Assembly: GCA_946405695.1 (NCBI GenBank)
Contig: CAMJIA010000011.1
Coordinates: forward strand, 1 to 34,333
DNA length: 34,333 bases
Direction of reading: 5' to 3'
Source: an uncultured Prevotellaceae bacterium
Lineage (GTDB): Bacteria > Bacteroidota > Bacteroidia > Bacteroidales > Bacteroidaceae
A program made the translations under genes and the position numbers. A model generated the notes under the pieces. It saw nothing but the letters and a program-made list of their open reading frames with translations. It made no database searches and was not told where the DNA came from. Shown here in pieces: positions 19,192 to 27,792 of the stretch (within the stretch, counting starts at the first letter, position 1; each line of letters starts with the position of its first letter).

Positions 19192-22100
19192 ACGAAATGA
19201 CACAAAATATGAACTGTTTGATTAGGAAAATATCCCCTAAAAAAGGAACATATGTTCATGAGCTCATGAACATATGTTCCTTGGCCAATGAACATAACTT
19301 CGTAGCCCCACGAACATATGTTCACAAGCCATCGAACATATGTTCTCCAAAAGACCCTCTTTTTAACACATATAGAAAGCGAGTAACAAGGGAGATGACA
19401 AGCTGTAGGCATACTCTACCCATACTCATTGAGTATGCCTGGAGTATGGCTAGAGTATGGCTAGAGTATGCCTACAGCGAGATTACGGCTCACTCCCAAC
19501 GAGATTACAGCTCACTATCAACGAGATTACGGCTCACTATATCCCTGCTCCTGATGCTCACATTAGGAAGTGGAAATGTGTGGGGACAAGATTATTCGGG
19601 TGTGTATTATATCGGTACTGTAACTCATAGTACCGAAAGTACTACCAATAACTTCTATCTATGTCCCACGGAAGGATATTATTATTATCAATCTACATCC
19701 CCATACTATACTAACGATGTAGATAATGGCATGCCTTTCCTTACTACCTACAAGTGCCGAAGTACTGTAGGGTATGATGAAAAGAAAGCTCTGTGGGTTA
19801 TTGAGAAGCACCCTAGTTTAGATTGCTATTATATCAAACATGCTATTGATGGGAAATATCTAACTTACAATGCTGGCTTTTTAACGAACAAGGGGCGTGT
19901 ACGTTTTCACCTTGAAGAATCACCTTCTAATAATGATTACGCATTGTTTTTTATTAACTACTACTCTGCAACAGGTTCTTATGAAATCATTTCTAAATAT
20001 GCTTCAGACAATAATATCGACCCCGATGGTAATAAGCCAAGAAAATATCTAAATATTAATAAAGGAAACCAATCGTCCCTTGCAGGAACGGATGCTGATA
20101 AAACCCAAGCGATTTTGACTGGTGGTATCATTGGTCTATGGACAGCTGGTAATTCTGAAAGTACAGGAAGTGGCAGGTTTTACCTTGAATCTGCAGTATC
20201 AATCGACCCTCCTACCATTACCAATAATTTTGATGGCACAATAACCATTGAGGCAGCGACTGGCGCTACCATATATTATACTACTGATGGCAGCACGCCA
20301 ACAATGTCATCACCAGTCTATTCTACGGCTATTACATTAACAGAAGACTTTACTGTTATTAAGGCGATTGCCAAGGCGGAAAGTGATTATTACCCTACGG
20401 TTGCTACTACATACAACCTGCCCAGCTGCGAAAGACCTTCTATTTCTGTTAGTGGTGGTAATGTTACCATCACTTGCACTACTGAAGGTGCTACGATTCA
20501 TTATACAACAGATGGTAGCCACGCCACATCATCTTCAACTGTCTATACTGGACCATTTGCTAAGGGCAGCGCTAATGAAATCAGAGCCATTGCCACAAAA
20601 GTAGGTTATGTAAACTCCAATGAGGCCGCTCTGTTGCCTCCAACAGAAGTTTCTTCTTCGAGCGAAATCACAAACATGATAGGTAATTACATACTGTCAG
20701 CTGGTTTTAGTTCAACAGAATCTATCGGTACGTCTGAAGCTCCTTTCAAGGGAACTATTGACGGAAACATGGTGACGATATCAGACCTCAATCATCCTTT
20801 AATTGCTTATGCCAATGATGCCACTATCAAGAATATTATTCTTGACAATGTCAATATCAGTGGTGGCACTAATGTCGGTGCTATTTGTGCTGAAGCTACG
20901 GGCGATACTCGTATTTATAACTGCGGTGTGTTAGCTACTGGGAGTACTGCTAATACCGATGAAGATGGATATACCTATCTAACAAGTTGCAGCAGTACTG
21001 TCTCAGGTAGTAACTATGTTGGTGGTATCGTCGGTTTGCTTGACGGCAGTTCGCGCGTGATTAACTGCTTCAGTTATGCCAATGTCAATGGAGGAAGTGA
21101 AGCCGGCGGCATAGTAGGGCATAATAACGTTGCTACAACTGCTACGAACCTTAAGACAATGGTGATGAACTGTATGTACTACGGGGAAGTCAGTGGTTCT
21201 TCTATAGCTCCTATCTACAATGGTGAAATTATCACCAACGATGGTGATGACAACGGCGTTAACAACTTCAACTACTTCCGTCTCGAATCCTCTTATATTG
21301 AGAATACTGGTTTAACCAAAGTCTATAACTGTGCCCTTGGTGCCGAGACACGTTACCTGCAGCGGTTCGAGTTTTTCCGCCATCTGCTGAATAGCAACCG
21401 CGAATTGGCTGCATGGTGGACTACAGGTAGTCCGGATAAAAAGGACGAGATGATGAAGTGGGTTTTGGAACCTTCTCAGATAGGCTCATCTACTCCATAC
21501 CCTATACTAAAGAATCCTGGCTACTCCCCATCTGTGGTAAACATTGATGCTGAAAACGCACCCCTTGCTACAGAGCGCAACAAGGGTGGAAAGTTAGGTA
21601 CTCTTTCTGTAACGATACAATCCGGCAACGGAGAATATTTCAATGCCCCGTCAGGTGCCACGATCACAAAAAATAGCCTTACACTCAATATCACAGATAA
21701 AGATTTTGACCACTTCAATTTCAACTATTATAAGGTTCAACTGCCTTATTATAATGATGTTGGTACTGGCAACTATACTGAGAATCGTGTGGTAACGGGT
21801 TGGAAGATAATTTCTATTACTGGCGGTACACCTGGCACCTTCAGCACCAGTACAGCTGATGCACCAAGCTATAACTTTGCCGACCGTAATTGTACTAATA
21901 AGGACCTCTATAGCACTTCTCATCGTGTCTTTAATCAAGGTGCATACTGGGACGTACCAGAAGGGGTGACAGGCATCACTATCCAGCCTTATTGGGGCAA
22001 GGCAGTTTATCTGTCCGATGCTTATTGGGATGTGACCTATAAGAATAGTGGTACTGATGCAATGGATACTCCCGTTAATGTCAATAACGTGGGTGGAGGT

Positions 22101-25100
22101 CAACACTATGGGAATGGTGAGACATTTAACAGCCAGCCCGTTTACACCGCCATTGGCGATGCTATCGCAAGTACGGCACTTTATGCGGGTACAAATGAGG
22201 CTACGTATAGTGTCCGCAGAGTTTATGATTATGCTGTGGTGCTTGTGGGCAATTATCACCATTATGGTACTATAGCAGCAGGAGGCAAGCCCTATACGCT
22301 AACCTCTGTTGACATGGACGGCGACAATGAACCTGACTATTCTTTAATGCTTCGTTTTAATGGTCGTACAGTTTTCCATCCCGTAAAATACGATTTCCTA
22401 AATATTTTAGGTCTCGGTATGGCACAGAAGACCACTGGCGGTACAGGCTCTTATAATTTGGGTATTATTCAGCCAAAATATTGGTTTGAAACCACCAACA
22501 CATCACTCTTCCATGTTACCCAATTTGAATATGACCGTAGCGATCGTGGTGAATATCCCTATATTGTTCAGGGTGGTGTTATGGAGCAGTGGGTGAGTGG
22601 TCAAAATAATGGTGCCGCCAACAAAACCACCTATTTCCATGTGGGCGGCAACGTGTGGTTCAAGGAGTTCCACCGTGGCACCCACCAGGATAAGAATCTA
22701 CAGTCCAAACATCCACCAGTGTCAGTTACTGGTGGTGACTATGACGAATTCTACCTTACTGGTCTCTATACCGCGAATGTCGCCAACTACGAAGACAATG
22801 CAGAGTGCTATATCAACGGTGGCCGCTTCGGTACAGTGGCAGGCGCTGCGATGGAGGGCATCGGTAAGGCTGATGGTGCTGACAATACAGGTAACATCAC
22901 TTGGCAAGTGCAGAATGCCGACATCAAGGAATTCTACGCAGGTGGCATCAATGCTGCCAAACCCGTTACCGGCAATCTCAGCACCACTATAACTGGAGGA
23001 AAGATTGACCTTTTCTGCGGCGGACCTAAGTTTGGTGACATGAGCACAGGCAAGACCGTTACCACCGATGCTACCGATTGCATTTTTGGAACTTTCTTTG
23101 GTGCCGGCTATGGTGGTAATTCCTACAGCCGCCAGGCACCGAGAAACCATAACAATATCATAAACTTCCCGCACAAAGATAAAGATGCTGGCAATCACAA
23201 TTCTTGGAACGATTGGCTGGATGATTATTATACACAATCCTACAGTGCTACTTACGGTGGTGTCTCCACACAGTTCAGCTACCAGTTCTTGCCTATGTCT
23301 GGAAATGTTGACAACTGTGCACGTATTTTTGTGGAATATGTAAAGTTCTCATTGGCTACGTGCCGCAATGTTACCTCAACACTGACAGGATGCAAAATTA
23401 CGGGCAATTTCTATGGCGGCGGCAGTTTAGGTAAAGTGGATGGTCCCGTGACCTCCACGCTGACGAACTGCCAGGTGCAGGGCAATGTCTTCGGGGCAGG
23501 GTTCTCAGCATCAATGCCTCCTGTTGAGGTGGATAATATAGGCTTTGAAACGGAACCTTACTACTACACTGATCTTGGTACTTATCGTACGGGTGTGAAG
23601 AGTGGCACCGTAACCTACACTTGGCAGAAAAAGAATGGCGATAAATGGGTGGATAATGGCGAGCACATCCTCTATACTGACGAGGATTTGACAACTCTTG
23701 GTGCTGTAACAGGTAAGGCAACCCTCACTATCGATGGTACAACCACCGTTGCAGAGAGCGTCTATGGCGGTGGTGAAGAATCCAGTGTTGGTGGTGATAC
23801 CGAAGTGAATGTCACTGGTGGTACCATCGGTACGGGTACTACAGGGGGTGGTAATCTGTTCGGAGGTGGTAAGGGCCTGGAAACCGATTACTCGGCTGCA
23901 CTGGTGAAGGGAAACAGTACCATTATGATGAGTGATGGTGTCGTGAAGGGTAATATCTATGGCGGTGGTGAATTGTCGAGTGTGGGTACCTTTACCTACA
24001 ACTCAACTGACCCGTCTAAGATTGACAGTTGGACAGATGATACGGGTAAGACTACCATAACCATTAGTGGTGGTACCATTGGTAACGAGAGTGATTTTGT
24101 ATATGACTCCGGCACCACAATGACACGTGCCAATAGCGGTAATGTCTTTGCGGGTAGTAAGGGTATCCTCAAAGATTCGAATGATGATTATCTGAGCAAC
24201 TGGTATCAGTTTGCCAAGGTGAGGGAGACTGAGTTGACAGTCAGTGGTGGTACTATCATGAGTAACATCTATGGCGGTGGTGAGCTGGGCTCTGTAGGTT
24301 ACATCAATACCTCAGACGCTCTTGTAGGCGGTACGACAGTTACTGTCTCCAGTGGCACCATTGGTACAGAAATCAAAGAAGAGAGCGCGATGAAATATAC
24401 CGTTGGTAGCGTCTTTGGTGGCGGCTACGGTAGTGATCTTGAATCAACAACAGGTACTACCGATGCACATGCACCCAAGCTGTTTGCTGGTAGAATCTAT
24501 GGCAACACTTCTGTCACGATGTCGGACGGTGCTGTGAAGGCAAGTGTCTATGGCGGTGGCGAGATGGCCAGCGTTGGCGGTAACGCTACGGTGACGGTTA
24601 GCGGCGGTACCATAGGTATTCCCAAGGATGGAGACAAGCAGTTTGGTGGTGCTACGATGGGTAATGTCTATGGTGGCGGCAGTGGTGACAAGAACATTGT
24701 CCGTGCTGGTCAGATATTTGGTAACACCACTGTCAGCATCAGTCAAGCTGAAAACAAGACGACTCGTATATACCATAATATCTATGGTGGCGGTGCCTTC
24801 GGTTCGGTGGGTACTTATACCTACACAACCACTACAACAGATCCAGATTATCCAGGAATCGAAAAGGTTACAGGAATCTCCAGTTGCACATCGGGCGGTA
24901 CTGCCACTATCACCATAACTGGCGGCACCATCGGAGCGGATGGCAAGGAGAACGGTATGATATTCGGCTCGTCACGAGGTGACGTAGGTGCCCCAGGTTC
25001 ACGCGACGACCTCATGGCATGGGTCAACACCACCAATGTCACTATTGGAGCCGCTAACACTACTGGTCCTACTATCATGGGCTCTGTCTATGGCAGTGGT

Positions 25101-27758
25101 GAGAATGGACATACGCTCAATAATACGGATGTTACAATCCATAGTGGTAAGATTGGCATTGATTCAGGCGATGATGTTATTGTTGGAACGACAACCTATG
25201 AAGCCTATAATTATCCTTATCGTGGTAATGTCTATGGTGGTGGTTGTGGTACGGATAAGTATTATACAAGTGAGATACCTGAGGGACATACTGCTACAGA
25301 TGGCGAGGGTGACTCATATAATCCCTTGGCTGGTATTGTGCAAGGCACAGCTACGGTCACGATAGACGGGGGTTATATCGTTCACAATGTCTATGGTGCT
25401 GGTGCGATGGGTTCGGTAGGCGGTGGAACAACTACCGATGCTGGTAAGACGACTGTGGCCATCAGCGGTGGTCGCATCGGTTATGATGGCAGCAGAAACG
25501 GTAACGTATTTGGTGCCGCACGTGGTGAATATGGAACTAGTACTGATCTTTCCAAGAATCTTGCTAACGTCAGAGAGACTGTGGTAACCATTAATAAACA
25601 TCCGTCAGATGCTACTAAGGACCCCGTTATTTGGGGAAGCGTCTTTGGCGGTGGTGAGTCTGGTACTGTTAAAGAGAGTGTCGCTGTCAACATGACGGGT
25701 GGTATGATTCATAAGGATGTCTATGGCGGTGGTGCTTTGGCTGATACACAAACGAGTAACTGGAACACTACAGGTGGAATTTGGGTTGATGCAGACAAGA
25801 AGTCCGCACTCAATACGACAACTGTCCATCTGACTGGCGGACGTGTCGGTGAAGAGGTCTTTGGCGGTGGATTGGGAGAAGCCGGAAAGCCTGCCTATGT
25901 ATGGGGTGATGTGCTGGTTGACCTGAATGGTACAACAATCGAAGATAATGGTACGAGTCCAATTAGCACTTCATCAAAGGGCTGTATTGTAAATCAGGTA
26001 TTTGGCTGTAATAACGTCAACGGTAGTCCTAGAGGCGATGTCTTGGTACATGTTCATGCGACACAAAATGGTGATGCTTCGAAAACAAACATTGCAGCGA
26101 AATTTGCGAAGGATAATGAAGATCTAGAACAGGGTGAGTCTTCTGATGCAGATTACATTGCGAAATTAAAGCGTATTCTTGCGGACAAGATAGTCATAGC
26201 GGACAAAGTAAGTATAGAGGTTGCTGAATATCAGGCAGTCCTTGACAATGACGATGCAACTGTTACAGCCCTTAAGACGGCTCTGACAAATATTATAGCT
26301 GCCATTAGTGCCAAGACTTCAGACGACGATATGATGAAGATAATTAATGGTACTAAGTATGATGTAAATGCCGTCTATGGCGGTGGAAACCAGGCTGCCT
26401 ATGAGCCTGTGGGACCGAATCCAAACGCTACGGATGATGATGGTAAGAATACTACAAATTCTACAAAAGTTATTATTGACGGTTGTGGACTGACAAGTAT
26501 CCAGACAGTCTATGGCGGTGGTAATGCAGCCTCTACGCCAGCAACAGAAACAACAGTTAATGGTACATACGAGATTTACGAGTTGTTTGGCGGAGGTAAT
26601 GGTAAGGATAAGTTACCAAGCGGTGCTGATAACCCTGGTGCTAACGTAGGATTCTATGATTACTCGGCAGTAGAGAGCACTTATGATACTAAGGAGGAAC
26701 GCCAGCAGTCTGATTTCGTCAATAATTATGTTTACGGAACTGGCAAGGCAACAGTGAACATCTTTGGCGGCACGATATGGCGTGTATTCGGTGGCTCCAA
26801 TACGAAGGGTAATGTGCGTCAGACGGCACTGACCATGTTGGACGAAGGTACCGCTTGCCCATTCTGTGTCGAAGAGGCATACGGTGGCGGTAAGAGTGCT
26901 GAGATGGATGCTGAAGCCCAGTTGCTGATGGCTTGTATCCCTGGTCTTGAGGCCGTTTATGGTGGTGCTGAGGCTGCCGATGTTCACGGCAATGTGACGC
27001 TGAATATCACCAACGGTACCTTCGACCGTGTGTTTGGTGGTAATAATAAGAGCGGTACCATCGGAGGTTCTATCACGATCAATGTAGAGGAGATAGGTTG
27101 CAGACCGGTCAAGATTGGCGAACTGTATGGTGGTGGTAATCTGGCTGGATACTCTGTCTATGGTTACGACAGCGACAGCAAACCGAAAGAGTCGGGCACC
27201 ACCAAGCTCTACAACGATCCGCAAATTAATGTGATGTCGTTTACAAGTATTGGTGACATCTATGGTGGTGGATATGGTGAGACCGCTGTCATGGTGGGTA
27301 ATCCTACCGTGAACGTCAATGAGGCCTACGGTAAATACTATGATAAGGATGAGTCCATTGTCGGTGAGAATGCGAAAACACCAAACAACTATCCTATCCC
27401 GTCACATGCCAAGGGCAAGATGGGAGCCATCAGCAATGTCTTTGGTGGTGGCAATGCAGCCAAAGTCATTGGTAACACCAATGTCAACATTGCCACCCTC
27501 GATGAGGTTTATGTAGTGAAACAGGTTACCGTAGGTGAGACAGTGAGTGGCTTGTACACTCGTTCCGGAGCAGGAACCACAGCCAGCCCATTTGTCTATA
27601 CTGCTACTGCATCCACTGATGTAGCCGTTGATGGGACCACCTATTACGAGAAGTTGGACGTCTTGGGTGTTGACATCCGTGGCAATGTCTATGGTGGTGG
27701 AAACAATGCGGAGGTTACCGGTAACGGTAACGTGGTGATAGGTAAGAGGGTAGAATAG
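19188..27758 (+). CDS. Giant YGGG-repeat protein with carbohydrate-binding-like N-terminus (up to 2856 aa)
   Basis: The frame opens at ATG 19188, overlapping the previous stop (ATGA). However, the only signal peptide (RLRLTISLLLMLTLGSG, then NVWG-Q) sits at residues about 112-133. In-frame ATGs at 19395 and 19446 would shorten the leader to 64 and 47 residues. Mature part: about 138-335 is a W/Y-rich beta domain with KHAIDGKYLTYN, ricin-like in style. About 339-483 is two chitobiase C-terminal-like repeats (GATIYYTTDGSTP and GATIHYTTDGSHA). About 520-680 holds GLUG-like repeats (VGGIVGLLDGSSRVINC). About 1240 to the end holds dense VYGGG(E/N/S) repeats. It ends at VYGGGNNAEVTGNGNVVIG plus four residues, with no T9SS domain, so export past the periplasm is unexplained. 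It is probably co-transcribed with the first giant gene. The start codon is uncertain. Confidence 0.85.
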   Translation: MNEMTQNMNCLIRKISPKKGTYVHELMNICSLANEHNFVAPRTYVHKPSNICSPKDPLFNTYRKRVTREMTSCRHTLPILIEYAWSMARVWLEYAYSEITAHSQRDYSSLSTRLRLTISLLLMLTLGSGNVWGQDYSGVYYIGTVTHSTESTTNNFYLCPTEGYYYYQSTSPYYTNDVDNGMPFLTTYKCRSTVGYDEKKALWVIEKHPSLDCYYIKHAIDGKYLTYNAGFLTNKGRVRFHLEESPSNNDYALFFINYYSATGSYEIISKYASDNNIDPDGNKPRKYLNINKGNQSSLAGTDADKTQAILTGGIIGLWTAGNSESTGSGRFYLESAVSIDPPTITNNFDGTITIEAATGATIYYTTDGSTPTMSSPVYSTAITLTEDFTVIKAIAKAESDYYPTVATTYNLPSCERPSISVSGGNVTITCTTEGATIHYTTDGSHATSSSTVYTGPFAKGSANEIRAIATKVGYVNSNEAALLPPTEVSSSSEITNMIGNYILSAGFSSTESIGTSEAPFKGTIDGNMVTISDLNHPLIAYANDATIKNIILDNVNISGGTNVGAICAEATGDTRIYNCGVLATGSTANTDEDGYTYLTSCSSTVSGSNYVGGIVGLLDGSSRVINCFSYANVNGGSEAGGIVGHNNVATTATNLKTMVMNCMYYGEVSGSSIAPIYNGEIITNDGDDNGVNNFNYFRLESSYIENTGLTKVYNCALGAETRYLQRFEFFRHLLNSNRELAAWWTTGSPDKKDEMMKWVLEPSQIGSSTPYPILKNPGYSPSVVNIDAENAPLATERNKGGKLGTLSVTIQSGNGEYFNAPSGATITKNSLTLNITDKDFDHFNFNYYKVQLPYYNDVGTGNYTENRVVTGWKIISITGGTPGTFSTSTADAPSYNFADRNCTNKDLYSTSHRVFNQGAYWDVPEGVTGITIQPYWGKAVYLSDAYWDVTYKNSGTDAMDTPVNVNNVGGGQHYGNGETFNSQPVYTAIGDAIASTALYAGTNEATYSVRRVYDYAVVLVGNYHHYGTIAAGGKPYTLTSVDMDGDNEPDYSLMLRFNGRTVFHPVKYDFLNILGLGMAQKTTGGTGSYNLGIIQPKYWFETTNTSLFHVTQFEYDRSDRGEYPYIVQGGVMEQWVSGQNNGAANKTTYFHVGGNVWFKEFHRGTHQDKNLQSKHPPVSVTGGDYDEFYLTGLYTANVANYEDNAECYINGGRFGTVAGAAMEGIGKADGADNTGNITWQVQNADIKEFYAGGINAAKPVTGNLSTTITGGKIDLFCGGPKFGDMSTGKTVTTDATDCIFGTFFGAGYGGNSYSRQAPRNHNNIINFPHKDKDAGNHNSWNDWLDDYYTQSYSATYGGVSTQFSYQFLPMSGNVDNCARIFVEYVKFSLATCRNVTSTLTGCKITGNFYGGGSLGKVDGPVTSTLTNCQVQGNVFGAGFSASMPPVEVDNIGFETEPYYYTDLGTYRTGVKSGTVTYTWQKKNGDKWVDNGEHILYTDEDLTTLGAVTGKATLTIDGTTTVAESVYGGGEESSVGGDTEVNVTGGTIGTGTTGGGNLFGGGKGLETDYSAALVKGNSTIMMSDGVVKGNIYGGGELSSVGTFTYNSTDPSKIDSWTDDTGKTTITISGGTIGNESDFVYDSGTTMTRANSGNVFAGSKGILKDSNDDYLSNWYQFAKVRETELTVSGGTIMSNIYGGGELGSVGYINTSDALVGGTTVTVSSGTIGTEIKEESAMKYTVGSVFGGGYGSDLESTTGTTDAHAPKLFAGRIYGNTSVTMSDGAVKASVYGGGEMASVGGNATVTVSGGTIGIPKDGDKQFGGATMGNVYGGGSGDKNIVRAGQIFGNTTVSISQAENKTTRIYHNIYGGGAFGSVGTYTYTTTTTDPDYPGIEKVTGISSCTSGGTATITITGGTIGADGKENGMIFGSSRGDVGAPGSRDDLMAWVNTTNVTIGAANTTGPTIMGSVYGSGENGHTLNNTDVTIHSGKIGIDSGDDVIVGTTTYEAYNYPYRGNVYGGGCGTDKYYTSEIPEGHTATDGEGDSYNPLAGIVQGTATVTIDGGYIVHNVYGAGAMGSVGGGTTTDAGKTTVAISGGRIGYDGSRNGNVFGAARGEYGTSTDLSKNLANVRETVVTINKHPSDATKDPVIWGSVFGGGESGTVKESVAVNMTGGMIHKDVYGGGALADTQTSNWNTTGGIWVDADKKSALNTTTVHLTGGRVGEEVFGGGLGEAGKPAYVWGDVLVDLNGTTIEDNGTSPISTSSKGCIVNQVFGCNNVNGSPRGDVLVHVHATQNGDASKTNIAAKFAKDNEDLEQGESSDADYIAKLKRILADKIVIADKVSIEVAEYQAVLDNDDATVTALKTALTNIIAAISAKTSDDDMMKIINGTKYDVNAVYGGGNQAAYEPVGPNPNATDDDGKNTTNSTKVIIDGCGLTSIQTVYGGGNAASTPATETTVNGTYEIYELFGGGNGKDKLPSGADNPGANVGFYDYSAVESTYDTKEERQQSDFVNNYVYGTGKATVNIFGGTIWRVFGGSNTKGNVRQTALTMLDEGTACPFCVEEAYGGGKSAEMDAEAQLLMACIPGLEAVYGGAEAADVHGNVTLNITNGTFDRVFGGNNKSGTIGGSITINVEEIGCRPVKIGELYGGGNLAGYSVYGYDSDSKPKESGTTKLYNDPQINVMSFTSIGDIYGGGYGETAVMVGNPTVNVNEAYGKYYDKDESIVGENAKTPNNYPIPSHAKGKMGAISNVFGGGNAAKVIGNTNVNIATLDEVYVVKQVTVGETVSGLYTRSGAGTTASPFVYTATASTDVAVDGTTYYEKLDVLGVDIRGNVYGGGNNAEVTGNGNVVIGKRVE
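19243..19282. repeat. 40-bp perfect palindrome
   Basis: The left arm AAGGAACATATGTTCATGAG (19243-19262) is followed directly by its exact reverse complement (19263-19282), with no mismatch and no spacer. It contains the first two copies of the 12-bp core of the 22-bp array. It could form a cruciform in DNA or a strong hairpin in the mRNA just after the 4-bp gene overlap. Confidence 0.95.
19246..19355. repeat. Five-copy array of a 12-bp palindrome at exact 22-bp pitch
   Basis: GAACATATGTTC, itself a perfect palindrome, begins at 19246, 19268, 19312 and 19334. A two-mismatch copy, GAACATAACTTC, begins at 19290. All five starts are exactly 22 bp apart and are separated by 10-bp spacers: ATGAGCTCAT, CTTGGCCAAT, GTAGCCCCAC, ACAAGCCATC, TCCAAAAGAC. 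The first two spacers are themselves wholly or largely palindromic. The pitch is close to two turns of DNA, so all copies face the same side of the helix. Confidence 0.92.
19402..19478. repeat. 11-bp tandem repeat with an inverted copy block
   Basis: Four direct copies of GAGTATG(G/C)CT(A/G) start at 19431, 19442, 19453 and 19464. Two inverted copies lie at 19406-19416 and 19417-19427. The outer arms, GCTGTAGGCATACTCTA (19402-19418) and its complement (19462-19478), match perfectly over 17 bp. With one mismatch the pairing extends to 26 bp (19402-19427 with 19453-19478). Confidence 0.9.
19478..19543. repeat. Three-copy 22-bp tandem repeat entering signal-peptide codons
   Basis: Units begin at 19478, 19500 and 19522, each opening CGAGATTAC(G/A)GCTCACT and ending in a variable 5-6 bp. 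The pitch is again exactly 22 bp. The third unit encodes the RLRLTI start of the predicted signal peptide of the giant protein, so repeat DNA and coding sequence merge here. Confidence 0.88.
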
Positions 27759-27760
27759 TG

Positions 27761-27780
27761 ATGTGCCGTCTGCGGCACAT
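27761..27780. terminator. Stem-loop between convergent genes, possible bidirectional terminator
   Basis: ATGTGCCG and CGGCACAT form a perfect 8-bp stem around a TCTG loop, two bases after the stop of the second giant gene and 12 bp before the end of the convergent ABC transporter gene. There is no clear T-run on either side, so it is not a textbook intrinsic terminator. Its position between converging operons supports that role. Confidence 0.5.
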
Positions 27781-27792
27781 AAGGAATGGAGT

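Noticed and set aside
19246..19355. CRISPR-like array
   Set aside because: The repeats are 12 bp and the spacers 10 bp, far too short, and no cas genes are present.
19137..19412. Minus-strand 91-codon open frame across the palindromic array
   Set aside because: It contains the same TYVH...NICS residues as the plus frame only because the DNA is palindromic. There is no independent coding evidence.
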